From Oceanihabitans iliipiscarium (GTDB taxonomy: Bacteria > Bacteroidota > Bacteroidia > Flavobacteriales > Flavobacteriaceae): 64,000 nucleotides of DNA. Below the pieces are notes generated by a model. That model saw nothing but the letters and a program-made list of their open reading frames with translations. It was not told the DNA's origin and ran no database searches. The DNA lies in contig NZ_JBHUOV010000001.1 in assembly GCF_042686125.1 (NCBI RefSeq), forward strand, positions 682,001 through 746,000, in the 5' to 3' direction. A program made the position numbers and the translations under genes. This document shows, piece by piece, positions 17,631-26,500 of this stretch (the first letter of the stretch is position 1; each line of letters opens with the position of its first letter).

Positions 17631-19199
17631 ATGTTTAAAACCATTAAAAATGACATACCAGCGAGTATTGTTGTATTTTTTGTGGCTTTACCTTTATGTT
17701 TAGGTATTGCTTTAGCTAGTGGAGCACCACTTTTTTCAGGATTAATAGCAGGAATTATTGGGGGGATTATTGTTGGCAGCTTAAGTGGCTCAAAAATAGG
17801 AGTAAGTGGTCCAGCGGCAGGATTAGCAGCTATAGTTTTAACAGCTATTGGCTCATTAGGAGGTTATGAAAACTTCTTGGTGGCTGTTGTTTTAGGAGGA
17901 GTTATTCAACTTGTTTTTGGCTTATTAAAGGCTGGAATTATTGGGTATTATTTTCCCTCATCAGTAATTAAAGGAATGTTAACAGGAATTGGAATAATTA
18001 TTATTTTAAAGCAGATTCCACATTTCTTTGGTTATGATAAAGCATTTACATTATTTAAGGTAAATGGAGAAAGTACAACAACTCAAATACTTAATATTTT
18101 TGATCATATCCAATTAGGATCAACTTTAATTGGAGTTATTGGATTAGCAGTTTTAATATTATGGGATAAAGTGTTGTCAAAAAAAGGGAAAATATTTCAA
18201 ATCATACAAGGCCCTTTAGTCGCAGTTGCTGCGGGAATTGTATTTTATATAATCACTCAATCCAATCCTACATTAGCTATTACTCATTCGCATTTAGTTA
18301 GTGTTCCTATTCCTGAAGATATGTCTTCGTTTTTAGGACAATTTAGCTTTCCAAATTTTGAAGTAATAACGAATCCCGAAATATGGATTGTTGCTTTTAC
18401 TTTAGCGCTTGTCGCTAGTTTAGAAACCTTATTGTGTGTTGAAGCTACAGACAAATTAGACCCAAACAAAAATGTAACACCAACCAATAGAGAGTTATTA
18501 GCCCAAGGTACAGGAAATATTTTATCTGGCCTTATCGGAGGCCTGCCTATAACTCAAGTAATTGTTAGAAGTTCAGCAAACATTCAGTCTGGAGGACGTA
18601 GTAAATTGTCAGCAATTATTCACGGGTTTTTGTTGTTAATTTCGGTAATGATTATTCCAAGGTTATTGAATATGATTCCATTATCTGTTTTGGCTGCAAT
18701 ATTGTTAATTGTAGGTTACAAATTGGCAAAACCAGGATTATTTAAAAAAATGTATGATTTGGGATGGAAACAATTTATCCCGTTTACTGTAACTGTAATC
18801 GGCATCGTATTTATTGACTTATTATATGGTATAGGGCTTGGGCTTTCTGTTGGGATAGTTGTTATCTTAATTAAGAGTTATCAAAATTCACATTTCTTAC
18901 ATAAAGAAGGTGAAGGATTAGATGACAGTAGAGTAAAAATGACCCTTGCCGAAGAAGTAACCTTCTTTAACAAAGGAGCTATTTTAAAAGAACTAGATAA
19001 TTTACCTGAAAACTCGCACTTAGAGTTAGATGTAAGAAAAACGAGGTATTTAGATAATGATATTATAGAAATATTAGATGATTTTGCGTTTAAGGCAAAA
19101 GAGAGAAACATAAATATTAAATTGATTTCTGAACGAGGAGAAGCAGAAAACCCTCCAAGTTATATTGAGTTTTTTAAGCTCAGACAGAAATCAGCATAA
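17631..19199 (+). CDS. SulP-family anion transporter, first copy (probable bicarbonate uptake)
   Basis: A 522-residue SulP permease. It shows the N-terminal SulP blocks (DIPASIVVFFVALPLCLGIALASGAPLFSG start, SKIGVSGPAAGLAAIV) and the conserved motif LLCVEATDKLDPNKNVTPTNRELLAQGTGN followed by GGLPITQVIVRSSANI. There are about 12 membrane segments and a C-terminal cytoplasmic STAS-like domain (about 430-520). The following gene, 27 nt later, encodes a beta-carbonic anhydrase, which makes bicarbonate a likelier substrate than sulfate; this is inference from context. It is about 100 residues shorter than the second SulP copy (20597-22459). Confidence 0.88.
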   Translation: MFKTIKNDIPASIVVFFVALPLCLGIALASGAPLFSGLIAGIIGGIIVGSLSGSKIGVSGPAAGLAAIVLTAIGSLGGYENFLVAVVLGGVIQLVFGLLKAGIIGYYFPSSVIKGMLTGIGIIIILKQIPHFFGYDKAFTLFKVNGESTTTQILNIFDHIQLGSTLIGVIGLAVLILWDKVLSKKGKIFQIIQGPLVAVAAGIVFYIITQSNPTLAITHSHLVSVPIPEDMSSFLGQFSFPNFEVITNPEIWIVAFTLALVASLETLLCVEATDKLDPNKNVTPTNRELLAQGTGNILSGLIGGLPITQVIVRSSANIQSGGRSKLSAIIHGFLLLISVMIIPRLLNMIPLSVLAAILLIVGYKLAKPGLFKKMYDLGWKQFIPFTVTVIGIVFIDLLYGIGLGLSVGIVVILIKSYQNSHFLHKEGEGLDDSRVKMTLAEEVTFFNKGAILKELDNLPENSHLELDVRKTRYLDNDIIEILDDFAFKAKERNINIKLISERGEAENPPSYIEFFKLRQKSA

Positions 19200-19226
19200 A
19201 CAAATAAAAATTAAACAAGTATAATT

Positions 19227-19853
19227 ATGAAAGCACATACAAGAGAAACACAAGCAACAATGACACCTCAAAAGTCATTAAACTATTTAAAAGAAGGAAA
19301 TATAAGATTTCAAAATAATTTGAAAGCGAATAGAAACCTATTAGAACAAGTAAATGATACAAGTGAAGGACAATTTCCATTCGCAACCATTTTAAGTTGT
19401 ATAGATTCAAGAGTATCTGCCGAACTGGTATTTGATCAAGGTTTAGGCGATATTTTTAGTGTTCGTATTGCCGGCAATTTTGTTAATCAAGATATTTTAG
19501 GAAGTATGGAGTTCGCGTGTAAATTAGCCGGAACAAAACTTATAGTGGTCTTAGGACATACCGCATGTGGCGCTGTAAAAGGGGCTTGCGACGATGCGAA
19601 ACTAGGTAATTTAACAGGAATGTTGGCTAAAATAAAACCAGCAGTAAATGCAGTAGTAGAACCAACAGATCAAAGCTTAAGAAACTCTTCAAATTCAGAG
19701 TTTGTAGATAATGTTTCGGCGAAAAATGTGCAACTTACAATAGATAGAATTATTGAAGAAAGTCCAGTTCTAGCTGAAATGCAAAATAATGGAGACATTA
19801 TGATTGTTGGCGCTATGTATGATATCAATACAGGAGTAGTCACATTTTTATAA
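19227..19853 (+). CDS. Beta-class carbonic anhydrase, first copy
   Basis: A 208-residue zinc enzyme interconverting CO2 and bicarbonate. Zinc ligands and catalytic dyad are visible: Cys58, Asp60-Arg62 in SCIDSR, and His111/Cys114 in GHTACG. No signal peptide is evident, so it should act in the cytoplasm on the product of the adjacent SulP transporter. It lies between the SulP gene and the DUF2490 gene (16 nt gap to the latter). It is only distantly similar to the second copy at 22470, so this is not a recent tandem duplication. Confidence 0.93.
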   Translation: MKAHTRETQATMTPQKSLNYLKEGNIRFQNNLKANRNLLEQVNDTSEGQFPFATILSCIDSRVSAELVFDQGLGDIFSVRIAGNFVNQDILGSMEFACKLAGTKLIVVLGHTACGAVKGACDDAKLGNLTGMLAKIKPAVNAVVEPTDQSLRNSSNSEFVDNVSAKNVQLTIDRIIEESPVLAEMQNNGDIMIVGAMYDINTGVVTFL

Positions 19854-19869
19854 CTAATCTTTTGGTTTG

Positions 19870-20553
19870 ATGAAGATAAGCATTATGAAAAAGAATATAA
19901 GTATGGTAGCATTAACAGTTATATTAATGCTGCCTACTTTTTCCTATAGTCAAGATAGTAATTTAGGCAATTGGTTAATCTATATTGGTAATAAAAAGCT
20001 AAACACAAAATGGAATTTACATCATGAATTACAATATAGAAACTATGATGCTATTGGAGATTTGGAACAATTGCTCATAAGAACAGGTTTAGGATATAAC
20101 CTAACGGAAAACAACAATAACCTTTTATTAGGTTATGGTTATATTTTATCTGAAAACTATGTAGGTAATTCTAATGAAAAAGTTTCAATAAATGAACACC
20201 GAATTTTCCAACAGTTTACATCAAAGCAAAAAGTAGGCAAACTTGGATTAAGTCATCGCTATCGTTTCGAACAGCGTTTTGTTGAAGATGATTTTAAGAT
20301 GCGATTCAGGTACTTTTTAGGGTTTAAACTCCCATTAAAACAAAAAGAAGATAATGTTAGCCCATTATATCTTTCAGCATATAATGAGGTGTTTTTAAAT
20401 GCAGAATCATCTGTTTTTGACAGAAATCGTGTTTATGGTGGATTAGGGTATCAATTTTCAAAAGCCTTAAGGCTCGAGTTAGGTTACATGAATCAATTTT
20501 TTGAAACCTATGGAAGAGATCAAATTAATGTAATTGCCTTTGTGAATTTCTAA
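19870..20553 (+). CDS. DUF2490 outer-membrane barrel-like protein
   Basis: About 227 residues, with start uncertain between ATG 19870 and ATG 19885; the second gives a compact signal peptide MKKNISMVALTV...PTFSYSQ. The mature part shows alternating beta-strand pattern and DUF2490 features: NWLIYIGNKKLNTKWNLHHELQYRNYD near the start, LLIRTGLGYNL, EHRIFQQF, LSHRYRFEQRF and a terminal LRLELGYMNQF...INVIAFVNF ending in Phe, as outer-membrane proteins often do. Its place inside a transporter/carbonic anhydrase block suggests an outer-membrane channel for the same solute; that is inference. Confidence 0.8.
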   Translation: MKISIMKKNISMVALTVILMLPTFSYSQDSNLGNWLIYIGNKKLNTKWNLHHELQYRNYDAIGDLEQLLIRTGLGYNLTENNNNLLLGYGYILSENYVGNSNEKVSINEHRIFQQFTSKQKVGKLGLSHRYRFEQRFVEDDFKMRFRYFLGFKLPLKQKEDNVSPLYLSAYNEVFLNAESSVFDRNRVYGGLGYQFSKALRLELGYMNQFFETYGRDQINVIAFVNF

Positions 20554-20596
20554 ACATAAACATAAGTATAATTTAAAACTCAAATACAACTAAAAT

Positions 20597-22459
20597 ATGA
20601 AAGATTTATTTTCTAATATTAAAGGCGATGCCTTTGGAGGAATAACCGCTGGTATTGTTGCATTGCCACTAGCTTTAGCCTTTGGGGTGTCTTCAGGGCT
20701 AGGACCAACAGCTGGATTGTATGGCGCAATTTTCATCAGCTTTTTTGCCTCTCTATTTGGTGGAACAAATACTCAGATTTCTGGACCAACAGCTCCAATG
20801 ACTGCTGTTTCTATGATTATAATTGCTGGGATTATAGCAACAAATGATGGTGATGTAAACAAAGCACTACCTGTAATTTTAACAGTTTTTTTATTAGCTG
20901 GAATAATGCAAATCGGATTAGGTGCATTGGGCTTAGGAAAGTATATTCGATATATTCCATATCCTGTAGTGTCAGGATTCATGACAGCTATTGGTGTTAT
21001 TATTTTATTGACTCAGGTTTTACCTTCATTAGGATATTACCCAAAAGAAGATATGGAGTTTGTTAACCAATTTAAACCTGTAGCTGAAGAGGTAATTCTA
21101 GAAAATATATTAAAAGAAGAAGCTGGAGAAGGAATACTTGTGCTTGAAGATTTTAAAGAAACAATATCACGAGCAAATAAAATTTCAGATCAGGATATCT
21201 TAAAAGAATCACAAACACTTGCTGCTAAAGAAACTTCTGGAGCTTTAGGTGCTATTAAGGCCTTCCCAAGAGCAATTCAAAACATTAATTGGCTAGAACT
21301 CATATTGGCTTTAGGTACTATATTTATAATCTATGGTTTTAAACGTATCACTAAAGCGGTCCCAAGCACGTTGGTCGCTTTAATAATTATGTCTGGAATA
21401 GCTGTTGGATTTAGTTTAGATTATAGGCCTATTGAAGAAATTCCAAGTGGATTACCTATACCTAACCTTGAAATTTTTACAGCGTTTAAGTTAAGTAGTA
21501 TTACACCTTATATTTTTACAGCACTAACACTCGCATTATTAGGTGCAATTGATTCGTTACTAACAAGTGTCGTTGCAGATAATATGACTAAAACTAAACA
21601 CAAACCTAATAAGGAATTAGTAGGTCAAGGTATTGGAAATAGTATTGCAGCTGTATTTGGAGGAATACCAGGAGCTGGAGCGACTATTAGAACTGTTGTA
21701 AATATTACTTCAGGAGGGAAAACTAAATTATCTGGAATGATAGCTGGTGTCATGTTATTTATCATTTTAATTGGTTTAGGACCTATTGCGTCTAAAATTC
21801 CAGCCGCTGTTTTAGCAGGAATCTTAATTACAGTAGGTATTGGTGTTATGGATTATAAAGGGTTAAAAGCTATCCCTAGTTTACCAAAAGATATTAAATT
21901 AGGACCTCTAAAGCTGAGTTCGGAAGTATTAATCATGTTAATTGTATTAGTGCTTTCAACGTTTTGGAACTTAGTGTATGCTGTAGGAATAGGATTAGTT
22001 ATTGCGTCATTAATGTTTATGAAAAAAATAGGTGATTTAACGGCAGAACGAAGTGATGTAAAACCACTAAAGGAAGAAGCTTGGAAAGATGAAATAGGCT
22101 TCCCTGAACAGTTAAAAGAAGAAGTGTTTATTAAACACCTTAAAGGACCACTATTCTTTGGCTCTACAAGCGATTTTCAGCAATTAAGAGATCAAATTCC
22201 TGAAACGGCTTCTACCGTTATAATGCGATTGGGTCGAATGCAATATATGGATCAATCAGGATTATATGCTATGGAAGATATGCTACAAGATTTAAAGCAA
22301 AAAGATGTCGATGTACTTTTTGTAGGCTTATTAAAACAGCCTAGATATATGATGGAACGAATCGATATTATACCTGATTTTATTTCTGAAGAACATATTT
22401 TTGATAACTTTAAAGACTGTGTGAAGTGGATTAAAGAAAACGTAAAAGACAACAATTAA
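20597..22459 (+). CDS. SulP-family anion transporter with STAS domain, second copy
   Basis: A 620-residue SulP permease with a full C-terminal STAS domain (about 510-615: FIKHLKGPLFFGSTSDF, VIMRLGRMQYMDQSGLYAMEDML). Core motifs: GVSSGLGPTAGLYGAIF, GGTNTQISGPTAPMTAV, LGAIDSLLTSVVADNMTKTKHKPNKELVGQGIGN and GGIPGAGATIRTVVN. A cytoplasmic insertion (about 150-220, Glu/Lys-rich) between membrane segments is absent from the first copy. It is paired with a second beta-carbonic anhydrase 10 nt downstream, again suggesting bicarbonate. The conserved Asp in LGAIDS matches the substrate-site acidic residue of the BicA/SulP group. Confidence 0.9.
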   Translation: MKDLFSNIKGDAFGGITAGIVALPLALAFGVSSGLGPTAGLYGAIFISFFASLFGGTNTQISGPTAPMTAVSMIIIAGIIATNDGDVNKALPVILTVFLLAGIMQIGLGALGLGKYIRYIPYPVVSGFMTAIGVIILLTQVLPSLGYYPKEDMEFVNQFKPVAEEVILENILKEEAGEGILVLEDFKETISRANKISDQDILKESQTLAAKETSGALGAIKAFPRAIQNINWLELILALGTIFIIYGFKRITKAVPSTLVALIIMSGIAVGFSLDYRPIEEIPSGLPIPNLEIFTAFKLSSITPYIFTALTLALLGAIDSLLTSVVADNMTKTKHKPNKELVGQGIGNSIAAVFGGIPGAGATIRTVVNITSGGKTKLSGMIAGVMLFIILIGLGPIASKIPAAVLAGILITVGIGVMDYKGLKAIPSLPKDIKLGPLKLSSEVLIMLIVLVLSTFWNLVYAVGIGLVIASLMFMKKIGDLTAERSDVKPLKEEAWKDEIGFPEQLKEEVFIKHLKGPLFFGSTSDFQQLRDQIPETASTVIMRLGRMQYMDQSGLYAMEDMLQDLKQKDVDVLFVGLLKQPRYMMERIDIIPDFISEEHIFDNFKDCVKWIKENVKDNN

Positions 22460-22469
22460 ACCTAATACT

Positions 22470-23096
22470 ATGAAACTAGTTAAAGTTTTTGAGAACAATA
22501 AAGAATGGATTAAGTCTAAACTAAACGAAGATGATAAATATTTTGATAAATTAGGAGCAGGACAAAACCCAGAATTATTGTTTATTGGTTGTTCAGATAG
22601 TCGTGTAACTGCTGAAGAATTAATGGGACTAGGTCCAGGAGATGTATTTGTACATAGAAACATAGCGAATATGGTTTCTGGAACCGATTTAAACGCTATG
22701 TCTGTGGTTGAATATGCTGTTGTTCACCTTAAAGTAAAACATGTTGTCGTTTGTGGGCATTACTCATGTGGAGGAGTAAAAGCTGCAATGCAGCCTGCTG
22801 ACTTAGGAATTCTGAATCCTTGGTTACGTAATATACGTGATGTCTATCGATTACATAAAGTGGAGCTAAACGCCATTGAAGATGAGGAAAAAAAGTATGA
22901 TAGATTAGTTGAGCTTAATGTAAAAGAACAATGTGTAAACCTAATTAAAACGGCGGCTGTACAAAAAGCCATTCGAGAGAGAGGTCTGCAAGTACATGGT
23001 TGGGTGTTTGATATTCATACAGGTGAACTCATCGATTTAAAAATTGATTTTGTAAACTATCTAGAAGGTATTCGTGAAATATATCATTTGGATTAG
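22470..23096 (+). CDS. can: Beta-class carbonic anhydrase, second copy (Can-like)
   Basis: A 208-residue cytoplasmic carbonic anhydrase closer to the E. coli Can type than the first copy. Zinc ligands Cys41, His97 and Cys100 (CSDSR, CGHYSCGG) and the Asp43-Arg45 dyad are intact. It also has VHRNIANMV and GWVFDIHTGEL near the C-terminus, as in Can. Last gene of the island, closed by a strong terminator at 23103-23134. Confidence 0.95.
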   Translation: MKLVKVFENNKEWIKSKLNEDDKYFDKLGAGQNPELLFIGCSDSRVTAEELMGLGPGDVFVHRNIANMVSGTDLNAMSVVEYAVVHLKVKHVVVCGHYSCGGVKAAMQPADLGILNPWLRNIRDVYRLHKVELNAIEDEEKKYDRLVELNVKEQCVNLIKTAAVQKAIRERGLQVHGWVFDIHTGELIDLKIDFVNYLEGIREIYHLD

Positions 23097-23102
23097 AAAA
23101 GT

Positions 23103-23134
23103 AAAAAGCCACTCTAAAATAGAGTGGCTTTTTT
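23103..23134. terminator. Bidirectional rho-independent terminator
   Basis: AAAAAGCCACTCTA pairs with TAGAGTGGCTTTTTT across a 3-nt loop. Oligo-A on one side and oligo-T on the other allow it to serve both convergent genes, the carbonic anhydrase and the HmuY gene. Confidence 0.92.
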
Positions 23135-23163
23135 ATTTTTAAAGACTAATATTAAAAATAAAA

Positions 23164-24252
23164 CTACTGCAGTAAGCTATACACAAATTCAGGATAACCA
23201 CGTTCTCCAATCTCGTTTGTTAATGCTAAAAATTTTAGCTTATATAAATTACCATCAGTATCATTAACAACATAAAACACATTCTCTTTTAATGATGGTA
23301 AAGATCCTGGTCCACCACCATTTCTCCAGCTACTACCTATGATTCTTTGGTCGTTATAAATAAAGTTAGCATCAACAACATCTGCAAGGCTAAAGTCTTC
23401 GTAAGTAAGCGGATCGACTTCAGTATCAATCATATATACTGCTACATTTGATTTTGAGTTATTAGTTACAAAATCAGAATAACCGTAAGATCCGTAACCA
23501 TCAATTTCATTGGTAAAAACTGTAAAGTTTAAATCCCAATTCGTTTTTTCAGGTTCTACATTGACTTCAGTTTCTGTATTAAAACTAAAAAAAGTAAAAT
23601 TGTAATTACTGTCTTTAGAGATAGTTACTTCTTCATGTGTTACAGCATCTAAATCGGCATATTGTAATACATAATCATTACCATTTTTTAGCACTCTAAT
23701 TTTTTTCCATCCTCTAGAATCTCCAGAAACAGCGACGCTTCCAACAGTAGGTGTTTCAGTTCCAACTTCGTAACCTAGATTTACTAAGTATACTTTATTG
23801 TTTGTTTCTGTATCAGAAATTTGTGCAATAGCTGTATTAGAAATAGAACCATTTGGCGCGTCTATATAAGCCATATTTGCAGCATCAAACGTTCCAACAG
23901 CAACTTGAGGTTGTAATTCTTGCACTTCAGTTGAAGAAGAATTTACAGCATCAATATCTGTAGAAGTCAACTCAGCAGTTGCCATATAAATAGAACTATT
24001 TATAACAACTCTAAAGTTGGTTCCAGTATAAAATCCTAAATCCCAAGAATCACGTTGAAAATTAGAACTTGTGTTTGTACTTAAATCAATATAAACTTGA
24101 TTTTGTTGATTAGGTCCACCAACTTCAGGAGCCACTGCAGCACCTTCAATTACAATTTGAATTGGTTCTGAAGGACCGTTGTCATCGCTACTACAGCTTG
24201 TAAATGCTAGTACAGAAATGCTTATAATAAGAGTTAAAAATTTGTTTGTCAT
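23164..24252 (-). CDS. hmuY: HmuY-family heme-binding lipoprotein
   Basis: A 362-residue lipoprotein with lipobox FTSC (Cys20). HmuY proteins are surface lipoproteins that capture heme and hand it to a TonB receptor. Family features here are the WDLGFYTGTNFRVVINSS strand near residue 70, the middle block GWKKIRVLKNGNDYVLQYADL, and the C-terminal NVFYVVNDTDGNLYKLKFLAL and GYPEFVYSLL. It lies 12 nt downstream of the TonB receptor gene on the same strand, the classical HmuR-HmuY arrangement in reverse order. Heme-ligand residues cannot be assigned by eye. Confidence 0.85.
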   Translation of the reverse strand: MTNKFLTLIISISVLAFTSCSSDDNGPSEPIQIVIEGAAVAPEVGGPNQQNQVYIDLSTNTSSNFQRDSWDLGFYTGTNFRVVINSSIYMATAELTSTDIDAVNSSSTEVQELQPQVAVGTFDAANMAYIDAPNGSISNTAIAQISDTETNNKVYLVNLGYEVGTETPTVGSVAVSGDSRGWKKIRVLKNGNDYVLQYADLDAVTHEEVTISKDSNYNFTFFSFNTETEVNVEPEKTNWDLNFTVFTNEIDGYGSYGYSDFVTNNSKSNVAVYMIDTEVDPLTYEDFSLADVVDANFIYNDQRIIGSSWRNGGGPGSLPSLKENVFYVVNDTDGNLYKLKFLALTNEIGERGYPEFVYSLLQ

Positions 24253-24264
24253 GATAAATTGTTG

Positions 24265-26397
24265 TTAAAAATTAAGGTTATATAAAAGTTTTAAATAATA
24301 AGATCGTCCGTAGCCTAAAAGCAATGCACTGTTATTTGAGGCGTGTGTTCCTCCTGTAGAAGCATTATTAATACTAACATTAGTAACATCTAGCAAGTTT
24401 CGCCCTCCAACTGTGACTTGAAATTTATTGTCAAAAAAGAATTTTTTTATTGATGCATCTAATAAACCATAACCATCAGTGGTTGCCTTTGTGTAAATAG
24501 CATTACCTTCATTATCACTAGACGTTGCTAGGTAATTTTGTTGCTCTCCATTATATTTTAAAAGCAATGTAAAAGCGGTGTTCCACTTTGGAACTGTATA
24601 AGTTGAGCTTGTATTTAATTGAATAGCATACAAGAAATTATCTTTTGCATGTTCTTCGGAGTTAATTACTCTAGAAATACCTTGTAAAGTAGCTCCTAAA
24701 TTAAAGGTCCATAGATCTGTCTTTATCGTATTTTCTGAAGTGAGTCCCCAAAGGCGATAAGCATCAATATTAATATATTTGTATTGTAATGGCGTTGTAT
24801 TAACAACAGCTAACTCAATTTTGTCGCTGAGATCTAAGTAGCTCACTTTAATCGCATTTAATAAAGAAACATCATTAATCCAGCTTCTTTTTTTAAGATT
24901 CAAAAAGGCAGAGTAACCACTTTCAGGCTCTAAATTTTCATTCCCTTGGACATCATGATTAGAATCAACAAAGTAGTAGTATAATTCTTCAAAATTTGGT
25001 GTTCTGTAAGATGTTCCTACATTTAAACGCAACTCAAACCCATTGTTCATTAAGTGTCTTGCGCTTAATGAAGCAAGAAGTTTAGAGTTGAATTTAGAAT
25101 TATATTCATAACGCAAGCCAGGTCTTAAAGAAAACTGATCTGTAAACTGGTATTCTGCAGAACCATAAGTAGCAATACTATAAATAGATTGGGTTTTATC
25201 ACGCTCGAATTGAAACCCTGTAGCTTGGGTGTCAAAGCCTTCAATATATCTAGTTTCATAACCTAACTGAAAGTTAAAATGATCACGTTTAATTAAATTA
25301 TTAATAGAACCATTAGAAAAGAAGACCTTTGTAGATTGATAGGTTTCATCTGTTTCATTAGAGGTGTCTTCTGTTAAGATATAATAGTTAAATGTGTTTA
25401 AATCTCTTTGTTGTTGTTGATATGAAAAAGAAGCTTTGTAGTTCGCTCCAGCATTAAATTGACCATTAATGTTAACATTATTTACAAATCTATTGGTGTT
25501 GTAAATTTTATCAGTAGCCGAAGGGTTACTAGTTTGATTTTCTACATCAATGTTTGCTCTTACACTAGCATCGTAGAAATTTAATTTCTCATTAAAATAT
25601 TCAAAACGATAGTTAAGTCTAAATTTATCTGATTTATAGTGTAATAAGGCGTTGGTATTTATTTGAGTTTTAGGAAGCCAGTCGTATCCTCTTAACCCAT
25701 CATCAAAATAATAATCTTCACCCTTTTTATGATTAAGAAAGCCTGCAAATTGGTTTCTATTAAAACCAACTTTTGTAAACCATTTTTCATTTATATTGTG
25801 GGCTACATTTACAGATTGAATATGTCTACCTTCATCAAACCAAGCATATTCATCACTAACGGTTTCTTCTTGTAATGAGGCTTGAATCTTCCAGTCACTT
25901 TCTATAGATTTTTTAGTAATAATATTAATAACTCCAGAAACCGCATTAGCTCCATATTCTACTCCCATCGCGCCTTCAACAATTTCTATGCGTTCAACAT
26001 CGTCTAGATTGATTTGTGTTAAATCGGTGTTATTGCCTAAGCCATTATCACTTACTAACGGAATATTATCAATTAATATGTTGAAGTATTGTTCATCTAA
26101 ACCAAAAAATGAAATATTAGACTTTCCCGTTTGTGAATTTGCAGTAATGGTAAGGTTTAAATTAAAATTCAATAAATCTGCTAAATTATTAGCAGCTTGA
26201 TTTTCAATTTGTTCCCTTTTAATAACAATAACATTATGAACAGACCTTTTTATGGATTGCGGATTGTATTGTCCTGTGATTACAACTTCGCTAAGTTGCT
26301 CAACTTCAGTCGAATCATTTTTATGTTCTTGGGCAATTCCAAAAAAAGGAAATAAAATTATAAAATAAAGTGAAATTTTATTTTTATTTAGACTCAT
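24265..26397 (-). CDS. TonB-dependent outer-membrane receptor paired with HmuY (heme/iron)
   Basis: A 710-residue receptor: signal peptide (ends at FGIAQ, about 23), TonB-box-like SEVVITGQY (about 36), plug domain with LADLLNFN, IDDVERIEIVEGAMGVEYGANAVSGVINIITKK-type motif (about 130-165), and a 22-strand barrel ending LKLLYNLNF. The plug motif NLDDVERIEIVEG is standard. Substrate is inferred as heme or hemoprotein from the adjoining HmuY gene. Expression is probably iron-controlled: an imperfect palindrome lies just upstream of its -7 box. It has no carboxypeptidase-like N-terminal domain, unlike the receptor at 53043. Confidence 0.92.
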   Translation of the reverse strand: MSLNKNKISLYFIILFPFFGIAQEHKNDSTEVEQLSEVVITGQYNPQSIKRSVHNVIVIKREQIENQAANNLADLLNFNLNLTITANSQTGKSNISFFGLDEQYFNILIDNIPLVSDNGLGNNTDLTQINLDDVERIEIVEGAMGVEYGANAVSGVINIITKKSIESDWKIQASLQEETVSDEYAWFDEGRHIQSVNVAHNINEKWFTKVGFNRNQFAGFLNHKKGEDYYFDDGLRGYDWLPKTQINTNALLHYKSDKFRLNYRFEYFNEKLNFYDASVRANIDVENQTSNPSATDKIYNTNRFVNNVNINGQFNAGANYKASFSYQQQQRDLNTFNYYILTEDTSNETDETYQSTKVFFSNGSINNLIKRDHFNFQLGYETRYIEGFDTQATGFQFERDKTQSIYSIATYGSAEYQFTDQFSLRPGLRYEYNSKFNSKLLASLSARHLMNNGFELRLNVGTSYRTPNFEELYYYFVDSNHDVQGNENLEPESGYSAFLNLKKRSWINDVSLLNAIKVSYLDLSDKIELAVVNTTPLQYKYINIDAYRLWGLTSENTIKTDLWTFNLGATLQGISRVINSEEHAKDNFLYAIQLNTSSTYTVPKWNTAFTLLLKYNGEQQNYLATSSDNEGNAIYTKATTDGYGLLDASIKKFFFDNKFQVTVGGRNLLDVTNVSINNASTGGTHASNNSALLLGYGRSYYLKLLYNLNF

Positions 26398-26414
26398 TCT
26401 ATTTAAATTTGCGG

Positions 26415-26422
26415 CAAATATA
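26415..26422 (-). promoter_or_regulatory. -7 promoter box TATATTTG of the TonB receptor/hmuY operon
   Basis: On the minus strand the bases read TATATTTG, 18 nt before the receptor ATG at 26397. A candidate operator palindrome sits immediately upstream (26427-26451). Confidence 0.6.
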
Positions 26423-26426
26423 ATAA

Positions 26427-26451
26427 CTTATTTTAATTCAATCTAAATAAG
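26427..26451. promoter_or_regulatory. Candidate Fur-like operator (imperfect palindrome)
   Basis: A 25-nt imperfect palindrome with outer arms CTTATTT and AAATAAG; 10 of 12 base pairs match around a central C. It covers the position expected for the -33 to -12 region of the minus-strand promoter and lies between two divergent iron-related operons. An A/T-rich inverted repeat is typical of Fur-type boxes, but the exact Bacteroidota consensus cannot be checked here. Confidence 0.45.
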
Positions 26452-26500
26452 AATAATAATATTTTAATTTTTTTAAAACCAAAAAAAGAACACTTTTAAA

